A stretch of 64,000 nucleotides of DNA from Reyranella sp. (GCF_004296935.1 NZ_SCVH01000156.1:1-64000); one strand, 5' to 3'. Positions 50,119 to 58,494 are shown, counted from the stretch's first letter. Notes: a model not told the origin generated them from the sequence alone. Numbers and translations are program-made.

Positions 50119-52005
50119 GTGAGCACCGAAACCGACACTGACCAGAAATCCAGCGAGGGATCGCTTGCCGACGGCATGCGGATCATCGCCGAGTTCGTGC
50201 GCACCCTGCCGCGCAAGCCCGGTGTCTACCGCATGATCGCGGGCGACGGCGAGGTCCTCTACGTCGGCAAGGCAAGGTCGCTGCGCAGCCGCGTTGCCGC
50301 CTACACCCAGCCGACGCGTCTGGCGACGCGCCTGATGCGCATGGTCTCGGCGACCACGACCATGGAATTCTCGGTCACCGACAGCGAAGCCGAGGCGCTG
50401 CTGCTCGAGAACAACCTGATCAAGCGCTTCCGGCCGCGCTTCAATGTGCTGCTGCGCGACGACAAGTCGTTCCCCTACATCGTCATCCGCCGCGACACCG
50501 AATGGCCGCAGCTCGCCAAGCACCGCGGCACGCGCGAGGCCGGCAACGAGTATTTCGGCCCCTTTGCCTCGGCCACCGCCGTCAACCGCACGCTCTACGC
50601 GCTGCAGCGCGCCTTCCCGCTCAGGTCCTGCTCCGACGGCGTCTTCGTGACGCGCACCCGGCCCTGCCTGCAATACCAGATCAAGCGCTGCACGGCGCCA
50701 TGCGTCGGCCGCATCGAGAAGGCCGAGTACGCCTCGATCGTCGACGAGGTGCGCGGCTTCCTGGGCGGGCGCAACCGCGAGATCCAGCAGGCGCTCTCGC
50801 AGCGCATGGAGCGGGCCTCGGCGAGTCTCGAGTTCGAGGGCGCCGCAGTGCTGCGCGACCGTATCCGCGCGCTGACCCAGATCCAGTCGCATCAATCGAT
50901 CAGCCTGCCCTCGATCGAGGAGGCCGACATCTTCGCCGCCCATGCCGACGGCGGCCAAGTGTGCGTGCAGGTGTTCTTTCTGCGCGCCGGCCAGAATCTC
51001 GGCAACCGCGCCTACTTCCCGAGTCATGCCCGCGAGCTCGACGAAGCCGCCGTGCTGTCGGCCTTCATCGGCCAGTTCTACGAATCGCGGCCGGCGCCCA
51101 AGCTGATCCTGACGAGCCACGACGTCGCCGAACGCGAGCTGCTGGAAAGCGCGCTGGCGATCGGCGCCGGACACAAGGTCGAGATCCGCCATCCCAAGCG
51201 CGGCGACCAGAAGGACGCCCTCGACCAGGCCGTCTCGAACGCCCGCGAGGCGCTGGCGCGGCGACTGGCCGAGCGCGGCACGCAGCGCACGCTGCTGGAG
51301 GGCGTGGCGCGCGTCTTCGGGCTGGAGTCGCCGCCCGAACGCATCGAAGTCTACGACAACAGCCACATCCAGGGCGCAGCCCCGATCGGCGCCATGATCG
51401 TGGCGGGGCCCGACGGCTTCACGAAGAACGCCTATCGCAAGTTCAACATCAAGACCGAGGGCGCGGCGGGCGACGACTTCGCCATGATGCGCGAGGTCAT
51501 GAGCCGCCGCTTCGGTCGCGCGCTCAAGGAAAATCCCGAACGCGACGAGGAACATTGGCCGGACCTTGTGCTGATCGACGGCGGCCAGGGTCAACTCGAG
51601 GCCGCGCGGCAGGTGGCGGTGGAACTCGGCCTCGAGGACATCGTCATGGTCGGCATCGCCAAGGGCCCGGACCGCAATGCGGGACGCGAGCGCTTCTTCA
51701 TGCCCGGGCGTCCGCCGTTCTCGCTCGAGCCGCGCGACCCGGTTCTCTATTTCCTCCAGCGACTCCGCGACGAGGCGCACCGCTTCGCGATTGGAACTCA
51801 CCGCACGCGCCGTGCGACTGACCTCACGCGTTCGGCGCTCGACGAGGTGCCGGGCATCGGCGCCGGCCGCAAGCGCGCCCTGCTCAACCACTTCGGTAGC
51901 GCCCGTGCCGTGGCCGTCGCCACGCTCGAGGACATCAAGTCGGTGCCCGGCATCTCCGGCGCGATCGCCCAGAAAATCCATGACCACTTCAGGGGCGGTC
52001 GTTAA
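50119..52005 (+). CDS. uvrC: Excinuclease ABC subunit C
   Basis: 628 aa from GTG 50119; an in-frame ATG at 50044 and an internal ATG near residue 20 (preceded by GAGGGA) are alternatives. The GIY-YIG-type N-terminal nuclease region is at LPRKPGVYRMIAGDGEVLYVGKA (shown in two parts: KPGVYRMIAG, VLYVGKARSLRSRV). The UVR motif lies near SLEFEGAAVLRDRI. The RNase H-like C-terminal nuclease has IEVYDNSHIQG and VLIDGGQGQLEAA. The tandem HhH end is VPGIGAGRKRALLNHFGS. It makes both incisions in nucleotide excision repair. Followed by pgsA-moaD-moaE. Confidence 0.95.
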   Translation: MSTETDTDQKSSEGSLADGMRIIAEFVRTLPRKPGVYRMIAGDGEVLYVGKARSLRSRVAAYTQPTRLATRLMRMVSATTTMEFSVTDSEAEALLLENNLIKRFRPRFNVLLRDDKSFPYIVIRRDTEWPQLAKHRGTREAGNEYFGPFASATAVNRTLYALQRAFPLRSCSDGVFVTRTRPCLQYQIKRCTAPCVGRIEKAEYASIVDEVRGFLGGRNREIQQALSQRMERASASLEFEGAAVLRDRIRALTQIQSHQSISLPSIEEADIFAAHADGGQVCVQVFFLRAGQNLGNRAYFPSHARELDEAAVLSAFIGQFYESRPAPKLILTSHDVAERELLESALAIGAGHKVEIRHPKRGDQKDALDQAVSNAREALARRLAERGTQRTLLEGVARVFGLESPPERIEVYDNSHIQGAAPIGAMIVAGPDGFTKNAYRKFNIKTEGAAGDDFAMMREVMSRRFGRALKENPERDEEHWPDLVLIDGGQGQLEAARQVAVELGLEDIVMVGIAKGPDRNAGRERFFMPGRPPFSLEPRDPVLYFLQRLRDEAHRFAIGTHRTRRATDLTRSALDEVPGIGAGRKRALLNHFGSARAVAVATLEDIKSVPGISGAIAQKIHDHFRGGR

Positions 52006-52027
52006 GGTGGCCTCACAGGCTCAATCC

Positions 52028-52603
52028 ATGTTGTTCAACCTCCCCAATCTGCTGACACTGTCGCGGATCGCCGCCATTCCGCTGGTCATCGCATGCTTCT
52101 GGCTCGACCGCGGCTGGGCACAGTGGCTGTCGATGATCCTGTTCGTGATCGCCGCCGTGACCGACTGGTTCGACGGCTATTTCGCCCGCCGCTACCACCA
52201 GATCTCCCGCCTCGGCCGCTTCCTCGATCCCATCGCCGACAAGCTGCTGGTCGCCGCCGCCCTGGTGATGCTGGTCGACAGCGGCACGCTGCGCGGCGTC
52301 AACGTGCTGGCGGCGCTGATCATCCTGGCGCGCGAGATCCTGGTCTCCGGCCTGCGCGAGTTCCTGGCCGAACTCCGGGTCGGCCTGCCGGTCAGCCAGC
52401 TCGCCAAATGGAAGACCGGCGCCCAGATGGTGGCGATCGCCGCCCTGCTGGTGGGCGACGCCGCCTCGCCCTACGTCACGCAGATCGGGATCGTGCTGAT
52501 CTGGATCGCCGCCGCGCTGACCCTGATCACCGGCTACGACTACCTGCGCACCGGCCTCAAGCACATGGCCGAGGATGCCCCGCCGTCCGGGGGCCAGAAA
52601 TGA
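52028..52603 (+). CDS. pgsA: CDP-diacylglycerol--glycerol-3-phosphate 3-phosphatidyltransferase
   Basis: 191-aa membrane enzyme that makes phosphatidylglycerophosphate. The CDP-alcohol phosphotransferase motif DG-x2-AR-x8-G-x3-D-x3-D is visible as DWFDGYFARRYHQ...RLGRFLDPIADK. About four to five membrane helices. ATG 52028 is chosen since NLPNLLTLSRI begins right after it. Its TGA overlaps the moaD start (ATGA). Confidence 0.94.
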   Translation: MLFNLPNLLTLSRIAAIPLVIACFWLDRGWAQWLSMILFVIAAVTDWFDGYFARRYHQISRLGRFLDPIADKLLVAAALVMLVDSGTLRGVNVLAALIILAREILVSGLREFLAELRVGLPVSQLAKWKTGAQMVAIAALLVGDAASPYVTQIGIVLIWIAAALTLITGYDYLRTGLKHMAEDAPPSGGQK

Positions 52604-52851
52604 AAGTGCGCTACTTCGCCTGGATGAAGCGGACCGTTGGCCTGCCCGAAGAAGAGGTCGCCCCGCCGGAAGACGTCAGGACCGTCGGCGACCTGGTGAT
52701 CTGGCTGCGCACCCGCAGTGCCGGCCACGCCGAAGCGCTGGCCGCAGGTGCTGCCTTCGGTGCCGCCGTCGACCAGCGCACCGCATCCTTCGATGCGCCG
52801 CTCGCCGGCGTCCGCGAGGTCGCGTTCTTTCCTCCCTTCACCGGCGGCTAG
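52600..52851 (+). CDS. moaD: Molybdopterin synthase sulfur carrier subunit
   Basis: 83-aa ubiquitin-fold protein beginning MKVRYFAWMKRTVGLPEEEV and ending FFPPFTGG. The C-terminal Gly-Gly is adenylated and thiocarboxylated to donate sulfur to molybdopterin. The start overlaps pgsA by 4 nt and moaE starts 17 nt after its stop. The molybdenum hydroxylase of this window depends on the cofactor it helps to make. Confidence 0.93.
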   Translation: MKVRYFAWMKRTVGLPEEEVAPPEDVRTVGDLVIWLRTRSAGHAEALAAGAAFGAAVDQRTASFDAPLAGVREVAFFPPFTGG

Positions 52852-52868
52852 ATCCCCATGGCCCTGCA

Positions 52869-53339
52869 ATGACCGTCCGCGTCCAGGAAGCCGACTTCGA
52901 CATCGGCGCCGAGCTCGACGGCCTGACCGCCGGCAACCGGCGGATCGGCGGGCTGGCGGTGTTCGTGGGCCTGGTGCGCGAGATGCACATGCGTGACGGC
53001 CTGCACCGCGAGCGCATCGACGCCCTCACCCTCGAGCACTACCCGGGCATGACCGAGAAGGCGCTAGAGGAGATCGAGGCCGAGGCCTGCCGGCGCTGGA
53101 CGCTGGAAGCGACACTGATCGTGCATCGCTACGGCCGCCTGGAAGCCGGCGATCGCATCGTCCTGGTGGCCGTCGGCTCGCCGCATCGCGACGCCGCCTT
53201 CGAGGCCTGCGAGTTCCTCGTCGACTGGCTCAAGACCAAGGCGCCGTTCTGGAAGCTCGAGGAGACAGGAGGCGGTGAGAAATGGGTCGAGGCCCACGAG
53301 GGCGACGACGCCGCCGCCGCCCGCTGGGCCAAGAAGTAG
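52869..53339 (+). CDS. moaE: Molybdopterin synthase catalytic subunit
   Basis: 156 aa. Family stretches GGLAVFVGLVREMHMRDG, LTLEHYPGMTEKALEEI, IVHRYGRLEAGDRIVLVAV, SPHRDAAFEACEFLVDWLK and KAPFWKLEE are present, including the active-site Lys pair. With MoaD it converts precursor Z (cPMP) to molybdopterin. Last gene of the uvrC-pgsA-moaD-moaE group; a repeat-rich region follows. Confidence 0.95.
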   Translation: MTVRVQEADFDIGAELDGLTAGNRRIGGLAVFVGLVREMHMRDGLHRERIDALTLEHYPGMTEKALEEIEAEACRRWTLEATLIVHRYGRLEAGDRIVLVAVGSPHRDAAFEACEFLVDWLKTKAPFWKLEETGGGEKWVEAHEGDDAAAARWAKK

Positions 53340-53350
53340 CGTCGCCCTTA

Positions 53351-53493
53351 CGGGCCCAACTTTTCAAATTTGGCCCAATTCGACTGTCAGAAATTGGCTC
53401 TCCAAACCGCCGGAAAGTCAATAGGTCCGGGGTTTTTCCCCGCTCAACGGGCCCACCTGAAACGTGGGAGTGTTGGGCCCGAAGTTGGGCCCG
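53351..53493. repeat. 12-bp perfect inverted repeat pair, CGGGCCCAACTT / AAGTTGGGCCCG
   Basis: The arms lie at 53351-53362 and 53482-53493, 119 nt apart. Further GGGCCC-containing and TTGGGCCC copies lie between them (about 53449-53480). Together they form a mosaic of short palindromes just after moaE. This may fold the 3' end of the moaE transcript. Confidence 0.6.
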
Positions 53494-53499
53494 GAGTCC

Positions 53500-53617
53500 G
53501 ACCCCCTCCGCCCCGAAAGACGGGGCACCTCCCCCGCAGACGGGGGAGGAGGAAGAGGTCGATTTAACGCCTCCCCCGTCTGCGGGGGAGGTGCCCGCGT
53601 AGCGGGCGGAGGGGGTC
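53500..53617. repeat. Long composite inverted repeat with internal palindromes (REP/MITE-like)
   Basis: The arm 53500-53549 and the arm 53570-53617 are near-perfect reverse complements over about 48 bp, differing only around an internal GCCCCGAAAGACGGGGC versus GCCCGCGTAGCGGGC segment. Each arm also holds its own CCTCCCCCG...CGGGGGAGG palindrome. The centre (53550-53569) is A/G-rich. The structure is typical of dispersed palindromic elements, and no coding capacity is seen. Confidence 0.75.
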
Positions 53618-53751
53618 AGAGGTTGTTGGACCCGCGAGTAAGGACATCGCGGCGGCTGCACCAAGCGCCTAAGCGCGAACCCGCGGACGGCCGCGGGCAG
53701 GTCTTGCCGGAACGAACGAAAGAGGCCGGCGCAATCCTCGCCAGCCTGCCA

Positions 53752-53785
53752 GAAATATAGCCCAAAACCTGCTGAACTTGCAACT
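53752..53785 (+). repeat. Dispersed 34-nt intergenic repeat, copy 2
   Basis: Matches 360-393 at 30 of 34 positions in the same orientation. It lies 26 nt before the 3' end of the convergent thiF-like gene. The rest of the 53340-53810 interval holds only the inverted repeats described and no supported gene. Confidence 0.6.
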
Positions 53786-53810
53786 TGGTGATTTGCCAAC
53801 ACTCTTTCTG

Positions 53811-54776
53811 CTAGCCCAACGCCACCAGGGCCAAATTCGCAATCCCCCGTTCGCGCAGCCGGTCCGCCGCCATCAGCGCGCGCTGGCCACTGCGGCAGCA
53901 CAGCACGACACGCCGCGACGGCAATGGCGTCGCAAGCGAGGTGACCGTCTCCACGTCCAACCGCCTGGCGCGGGCGAACGGCGATGCCGGTGCCTCCTCC
54001 AGGCTGCGCAGGTCGACCACGAGATCGTCGGTCGTCACGGCATCGGGCGCGATGAAGGGCACGAAGGCATCGGGCTCCGGGCTGCCGGCAAAGCCGAAGC
54101 CGCCGAACGCCAGGCGGCGAGCGTCGAAGGTGACGACCCGTCCCAGCACCGTGGGCACGAGACCAAGAAGCAGATGCAGCGCGAGGTGTGCCTGCAGCCC
54201 GCCCAGCACCGCCACGGCCGTGCCCAGCACGCCCACGGTAGCGCAAGTGCTGCCATCGACCGACACCTCGGGGAAAACGGCGCGATAGCTCGGACCGCCG
54301 CCGCAGAAGGCCCCGGCATAGCCCGTCATGCCGATCACCGAGGCGCTGACCAGTGGCTTGGCCGCGGCCTGGCAGGCGTCGCTCAGGATGTAGGTGACAG
54401 CGAAACTGTCGGCGGCATCGATTGCGACGTCGGCACCGGCCACGAGCCGGGCAGCGTTCTGCGGCGTCAGGCGCTCGGCGTGGACCTCGATCTGCAGGCC
54501 GGGATTGAACCGCTGCAGCGCCACGCGCGCCACCTCGACCTTGGGCTTGCCGATATCGCTCATGGTGTAGAGGGGCTGGCGGTGGAGATTGGTCTCCTCG
54601 ACCACGTCGTGATCGACGATGGCGAGGCGGCCCACGCCGGCGCCGGCGAGATACTGCATCACCGGACAGCCGAGGCCGCCGGCGCCCACGATCAGCACTG
54701 AAGCGCCGGCAAGGCGGGCCTGCCCGGCGTCACCCACTTCCGGCAGTACGGTCTGGCGGACGTAGCGATCGTTCAT
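53811..54776 (-). CDS. thiF: HesA/MoeB/ThiF family adenylyltransferase with C-terminal rhodanese-like part
   Basis: 321 aa. It activates a ubiquitin-like sulfur carrier by adenylation. Nucleotide motif VLIVGAGGLGCPV (~27-39), IVDHDVVEETNLHRQPLY and DAADSFAVTYILSDAC are present, plus STCATVGVLG with the conserved Cys. The usual zinc Cys pair (PCYRCLFP) is replaced by PSYRAVFPE, so a structural zinc is unlikely. The C-terminal ~90 residues resemble rhodanese, with Cys294 in LCCRSGQRAL. Last gene of the thi operon, overlapping thiE by ATGA. It may serve both ThiS and MoaD. Confidence 0.85.
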   Translation of the reverse strand: MNDRYVRQTVLPEVGDAGQARLAGASVLIVGAGGLGCPVMQYLAGAGVGRLAIVDHDVVEETNLHRQPLYTMSDIGKPKVEVARVALQRFNPGLQIEVHAERLTPQNAARLVAGADVAIDAADSFAVTYILSDACQAAAKPLVSASVIGMTGYAGAFCGGGPSYRAVFPEVSVDGSTCATVGVLGTAVAVLGGLQAHLALHLLLGLVPTVLGRVVTFDARRLAFGGFGFAGSPEPDAFVPFIAPDAVTTDDLVVDLRSLEEAPASPFARARRLDVETVTSLATPLPSRRVVLCCRSGQRALMAADRLRERGIANLALVALG

Positions 54777-55375
54777 GCCGCCCTCCGCGTTGCCACCAGC
54801 CAGGCCCGTGTCTGGGCGATCGGGTCGGCATGGTTGACGATGTCGCCGACCACGGCGGCGACATCGGCGCCGGACTTCAGGCAAAGCAGCGCCCGCTCCA
54901 GCGTCAACCCGCCGATCGCCACCAGCGGTCTGGCACCAATCAGCTTCTTCCATTCGGCGAGCCGGGCCGTGCCCTGCGGCGCCCACGGCATCTGCTTGAG
55001 CTTGGTGGGATAGATCGGCCCCAGCGCCACATAATCGGGGTCGATCGCCATCCCCTTCTCGAGCTCCGCATGGTCGTGCGTGCTGACGCCGATGCGGATG
55101 CTGGCGCGGCGCAGCGCCTTGATGTCGGCATCGACCAGGTCTTCCTGGCCGAGATGGACCCAGGCGCAGCCCTCGTCGATGGCCGCCTGCCAGTAGTCGT
55201 TCACGATGAGCTGCGCGCCGTGTATGGCACAAGCCGCCTTGGCTTCACGGACCTGACGGCGCACCTCGTCGTCGGGTCGATCCTTGATGCGCAGCTGCAC
55301 CAGCTTGACCCCTGCCGGAACGAGACGCGCCACCCACTCAGCATCGGGCACGATGGGATAGAACGGATCAAGCAT
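54773..55375 (-). CDS. thiE: Thiamine phosphate synthase
   Basis: 200 aa. TIM-barrel landmarks VKLVQLRIKDRPDDEVRRQV, QLIVNDYWQAAIDEGCAWVH with LGQEDL, YVALGPIYPTKLKQM and LVAIGGLTLERALLCLKSGAD-type phosphate loop are visible. It joins HMP-PP to thiazole phosphate. It is somewhat short and divergent from the E. coli enzyme but keeps the residues expected. One nucleotide separates it from thiG. Confidence 0.88.
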   Translation of the reverse strand: MLDPFYPIVPDAEWVARLVPAGVKLVQLRIKDRPDDEVRRQVREAKAACAIHGAQLIVNDYWQAAIDEGCAWVHLGQEDLVDADIKALRRASIRIGVSTHDHAELEKGMAIDPDYVALGPIYPTKLKQMPWAPQGTARLAEWKKLIGARPLVAIGGLTLERALLCLKSGADVAAVVGDIVNHADPIAQTRAWLVATRRAA

Positions 55376-55376
55376 A

Positions 55377-56150
55377 TCAATCTCCGAGCGCCGCTTTGCC
55401 GATCGTCGGGGTGGACGGCGCCGCCATGTCCCGCGGCTCCAGCGGCTGGGCGAGATAGGCCGTACGTCCGGCCTCGACCGCGAGGGCAAAGGCCCGTGCC
55501 ATGGCCACGGGATCGCCCGCTTCGGCGACCGCCGTGTTGAGCAGCACCGCGTCGTAGCCCAGCTCCATGGCCGCCGCCGCGTGCGAGGGCACGCCAAGCC
55601 CGGCATCGACCACCAGCGGAATGTCGGGAAAGTGCGCCCGGAGCGACTTCAGGCCGTAGACATTGTTGAGCCCGCGCGCCGAGCCGATCGGGGCGCCCCA
55701 TGGCATCAGGACGCGGCAGCCTGCCTCGACCAGGCGGTCGGCGACCACGAGATCCTCGGTGGTGTAGGGAAACACCTCGAAGCCATCCTCGGACAGGATC
55801 CGCGCCGCCTCGACCAGCCCGAAGACATCGGGCTGCAGGGTGTCGGCATCACCGATCACCTCGAGCTTGATCCAGGTCGTGTCGAACAGCTCGCGCGCCA
55901 TGTGGGCGGTGGTCACCGCTTCCTTCACCGAATGGCAGCCGGCCGTGTTGGGCAGGACGCGCACGCCCAGCGCGCGCACCAGCGACCAGAAGCTCTGGCC
56001 GGCGCGCTCGCCGCCGCTCTCGCGCCTGAGCGACACCGTCACGACTTCGGCGCCCGAGGCCTTGATCGCCTCGGCGAGGATCGCGGGCGACAGATAGCGA
56101 GCCGTTCCGAGCAGCAGGCGCGACGAAAGTTCGACGCCGTAGAAGGACAT
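55377..56150 (-). CDS. thiG: Thiazole synthase
   Basis: 257 aa. [19 protein letters not shown] is the family opening, with the Schiff-base Lys in [28 protein letters not shown] and [21 protein letters not shown] follow. It condenses deoxyxylulose-5-phosphate, dehydroglycine and ThiS thiocarboxylate. GGGAGGTTGAG precedes the ATG. The gene begins 1 nt after thiS ends. Confidence 0.94.
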   Translation of the reverse strand: MSFYGVELSSRLLLGTARYLSPAILAEAIKASGAEVVTVSLRRESGGERAGQSFWSLVRALGVRVLPNTAGCHSVKEAVTTAHMARELFDTTWIKLEVIGDADTLQPDVFGLVEAARILSEDGFEVFPYTTEDLVVADRLVEAGCRVLMPWGAPIGSARGLNNVYGLKSLRAHFPDIPLVVDAGLGVPSHAAAAMELGYDAVLLNTAVAEAGDPVAMARAFALAVEAGRTAYLAQPLEPRDMAAPSTPTIGKAALGD

Positions 56151-56151
56151 C

Positions 56152-56349
56152 TCAACCTCCCTGCATGGGCGCCACGACTTCGACGCGGTCGCCGTCGCTG
56201 AGCGGCGTGACCGGCCGCGCAGGCGCCGCCACGAAGCGGCCATTCACCGCCGTCGCGATCTTGCGGCCGCCATAGCCCAATGCCTCCAGCGCCCCGGCCA
56301 GCGTGCCCGGCTCGACGTCATGCGCGTCGTCGTTCAGGAATATCCGCAT
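56152..56349 (-). CDS. thiS: Sulfur carrier protein ThiS
   Basis: 65 aa, ending [10 protein letters not shown] with the required Gly-Gly. [21 protein letters not shown] and [15 protein letters not shown] match the family. Its first 32 nt overlap the end of thiO in another frame, an unusually long overlap that points to coupled translation. Confidence 0.9.
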   Translation of the reverse strand: MRIFLNDDAHDVEPGTLAGALEALGYGGRKIATAVNGRFVAAPARPVTPLSDGDRVEVVAPMQGG

Positions 56350-57322
56350 CGTAGGTCTCCATCCGAAGGGTGTCGGCGACTTGCCGTGCCAATGCAGGCG
56401 CCAGCAGGAAGCCGTGACGGAACAGGCCGTTGGCGCGCAATACGCGGCCCTCGCGCCGGACCTGCGGCAGGTTGTCGGCGAACGCCGGGCGCAGATCGGC
56501 GCCGAGCTCGACGACTTCGGCCTCGCCGAAAGCGGGATGGAGCGCATAGGCCGCGTTCAGCAATTCGACCGCGGACCGCACGCTCACTGGCCCGCGTCGC
56601 TCGCTTTCGATCATGGTGGCGCCAATCATGAAAAGACCGTCGCCCCGCGGCACGATGTAGAGCGGGATCCGGGGATGCAGCATGCGAATGGGCCGCGCGA
56701 GGGCGATGTCACGGCAGCGCACCATCACCATTTCGCCGCGCACGCCGCGCAGGTCTGAAAGCGCGTCGCGCGCGGCGAAGCCACGGCAATCGACGACGGC
56801 ATCACCTGGCGCGGCGTCGGGCAGCAGGTCGACGCCGAAGCGGATCGCAACGCCCCGCTCCGCGAGGCGCTCGACGAGGGTTGCAAGTGCGCGGCGAGGG
56901 TCGAGATGCGCTTCGTCCGGGAAGAACAGCGCCCGGCGGTAGCGGCCGGCGAGATCGGGCTCGAGGGCGGCGATGCGCTCGGCGTCGATCCATTCGAAAT
57001 GGTCGGTGCGCTCGGCAAACCGCGCGAGATCGGCCGAGTCGCGCGATTGGACCACGACCAGGCTGCCGTTTCGGACCAGGCCGGGGAAGTGCTGCGACCA
57101 CCATTCGATCGAAGCCGCACCCATCGTCGCGACCGCAGCGTCCGTCGTGGCGCGCTCGCACCACGGCGCCAGCATGCCGCCAGCCTGCCAGGAGCAGCTT
57201 CCCTCGCCCAGGGCACGGCCGCGCTCGACCACCTCGACCCTGGCCCCACGTTCGGCGAGTTCCAGGGCGCAGCAAAGACCTGCAACGCCTGCGCCAATGA
57301 CGGTGACAGAATGTCGTTTCAC
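56318..57322 (-). CDS. thiO: Glycine oxidase ThiO
   Basis: 334 aa from GTG 57322, preceded by GGGAG. FAD motif VTVIGAGVAGLCCALELA with ARVEVVERG, then GSCSWQAGGMLAPWCE typical of ThiO. The C-terminal PRGDGLFMIGATMIESERRG and NGLFRHGFLLAPALARQVAD contain the FAD/substrate contacts. It oxidises glycine to dehydroglycine for thiazole synthesis with oxygen, so the pathway is aerobic. First gene after the riboswitch. Confidence 0.92.
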   Translation of the reverse strand: MKRHSVTVIGAGVAGLCCALELAERGARVEVVERGRALGEGSCSWQAGGMLAPWCERATTDAAVATMGAASIEWWSQHFPGLVRNGSLVVVQSRDSADLARFAERTDHFEWIDAERIAALEPDLAGRYRRALFFPDEAHLDPRRALATLVERLAERGVAIRFGVDLLPDAAPGDAVVDCRGFAARDALSDLRGVRGEMVMVRCRDIALARPIRMLHPRIPLYIVPRGDGLFMIGATMIESERRGPVSVRSAVELLNAAYALHPAFGEAEVVELGADLRPAFADNLPQVRREGRVLRANGLFRHGFLLAPALARQVADTLRMETYDADIPERRRA

Positions 57323-57332
57323 TCGACGAACT

Positions 57333-57428
57333 CCCGTTCCTTCGCCGGCATGATCCGGATCAGGTTCAAAGGGTTCAGCCGGCCGGCTGTCTCAGCCCGG
57401 ACCCCTTGTGGAGACCGGACACCCCTCG
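57333..57428 (-). promoter_or_regulatory. TPP riboswitch (THI element)
   Basis: Read on the minus strand the order is GGGGTGTCCGG, GGGCTGAGACAG (57388-57399), CCCTTTGAACCTGATC (about 57356-57372), CGGATCATGCCGGCG and AAGGAACGGGAG. These are the conserved CUGAGA and GAACCUGAUC core elements of the thiamine-pyrophosphate aptamer. It lies 10 nt before the thiO GTG and includes its ribosome-binding area, so control at translation initiation is likely. Confidence 0.92.
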
Positions 57429-57435
57429 GACGTCA

Positions 57436-57460
57436 TCGAGAAAAGGGGATCGAAACCCCT
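57436..57460 (-). terminator. Weak terminator after the branched-chain aminotransferase gene
   Basis: On the minus strand AGGGG-TTTCGAT-CCCCT (57444-57460) is followed by TTTTCTC. It starts 5 nt after the aminotransferase stop and precedes the TPP riboswitch. The 5-bp stem is short, so readthrough into the thi operon is possible. Confidence 0.5.
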
Positions 57461-57464
57461 GCTG

Positions 57465-58397
57465 TCAAGCCGCCAAGGGCCGGGCCGGCACCATCAGATG
57501 CATCGACTCACCGAAGCCCTCGGAATCGGGCTCGCGCACCAGCTTCTGGAAATCGGCCATCAGGGTCCGCGCCACCGGTCCGGCCTGATAATGATGCCCG
57601 TCGACCGAGCCCACCGGCACGATCTCGGCGGCGGTGCCGGACAGGAACACTTCGCTCGCCCGGCCAAGTTCCTCGGGCATCACGGCGCGCTCCTCGACGG
57701 CCCAGCCGCGCTTTCGCGCCATGCCCATGACGGCGCGCCGCGTGATGCCGTCGAGGAAGTTCTCCGGCGTCGGCGTCACCAGGGTGCCGTCGATGACGAG
57801 GAAGATATTGGCGCCGGTCGATTCGGCCAGGCGCCCCTTCCAGTCGAGCATCAGCGCGTCGTCGAAGCCGGCCTTCAGGGCACGATCCTTCTCGATGCCG
57901 CAGACGATGTAGAGGCCGGCCACCTTGGCTTCGCCCGGAGCGATCTCCGGCGAGGGCCGGCGATACTTCGCCATGGTGACGTTGATGCCGCTGTCGCGCG
58001 CCTGGACGGAGAGCTTGCCTTCCTGGTCCCAGGGCGCGATGGCGAGATGGACCGTGGTGCCGATGCCCGACACGCCCAGCACTTCGGAGCCACGCCAGGC
58101 GATCGGACGCACGTAGCCCGTCTGCAGCTTGTTGGCCTTCACCACGGCGCGCGTCGCCTCCTCGATCTGCTCACGCGTCCATGGCAGTTCATAGTCGAGC
58201 AGGCGGGCGGAGTTGATGAGACGGGCGCTGTGCGCCGAGAGCCGGAAGACACGGCCGTCGTAGATGCGCTCGCCCTCGAACACGGCCGAGCCGTAATGCA
58301 GGGCATGGGTCAGGACGTGCATGCGGACGTCGCGCCACGGCGCCAGTTTGCCGTCGATCCAGATGAAACCGTCGCGATCATCCATTGTTGCGGACAT
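57465..58397 (-). CDS. ilvE: Branched-chain amino acid aminotransferase 1 (fold type IV)
   Basis: 310 aa, close to the E. coli IlvE length. ATG 58397 has AAGGAG upstream. Landmarks: LTHALHYGSAVFEGERIY, YVRPIAWRGSEVLGV, catalytic Lys158 in PGEAKVAGLYI, and ITRRAVMGMARKRGW with EVFLSGTAAEIVPVGSVDG. It transfers amino groups between Leu/Ile/Val and 2-oxoglutarate using PLP. Own promoter-like sequence upstream. A second aminotransferase of another subgroup is encoded at 61927-63036. Confidence 0.92.
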   Translation of the reverse strand: MSATMDDRDGFIWIDGKLAPWRDVRMHVLTHALHYGSAVFEGERIYDGRVFRLSAHSARLINSARLLDYELPWTREQIEEATRAVVKANKLQTGYVRPIAWRGSEVLGVSGIGTTVHLAIAPWDQEGKLSVQARDSGINVTMAKYRRPSPEIAPGEAKVAGLYIVCGIEKDRALKAGFDDALMLDWKGRLAESTGANIFLVIDGTLVTPTPENFLDGITRRAVMGMARKRGWAVEERAVMPEELGRASEVFLSGTAAEIVPVGSVDGHHYQAGPVARTLMADFQKLVREPDSEGFGESMHLMVPARPLAA

Positions 58398-58463
58398 TGC
58401 GATATCTCCTTCCGAATTATTCCGAATAGACCTTCTGGAGCATCTGATTAGCAATCTTCGGCA

Positions 58464-58494
58464 TATATATGTCAGTATTATTGACCTTGTCAAT
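58464..58494 (-). promoter_or_regulatory. Candidate sigma70-type promoter with overlapping dyad for ilvE
   Basis: Minus-strand TTGACA (58488-58493) is a perfect -35 and TATATA (58464-58469) lies 18 nt away as -10. A perfect dyad ATTGAC-CTT-GTCAAT (58480-58494) covers the -35. The arrangement suggests a repressor or Lrp-type site. The region is AT-rich relative to the window. Confidence 0.5.

Noticed and set aside
50110-51987. Long antisense frame across uvrC
   Set aside because: Shadow of a certain gene; no motif, no ribosome-binding site.
53351-53617. CRISPR array
   Set aside because: The repeats are inverted and irregular, with no regular spacers and no cas genes.
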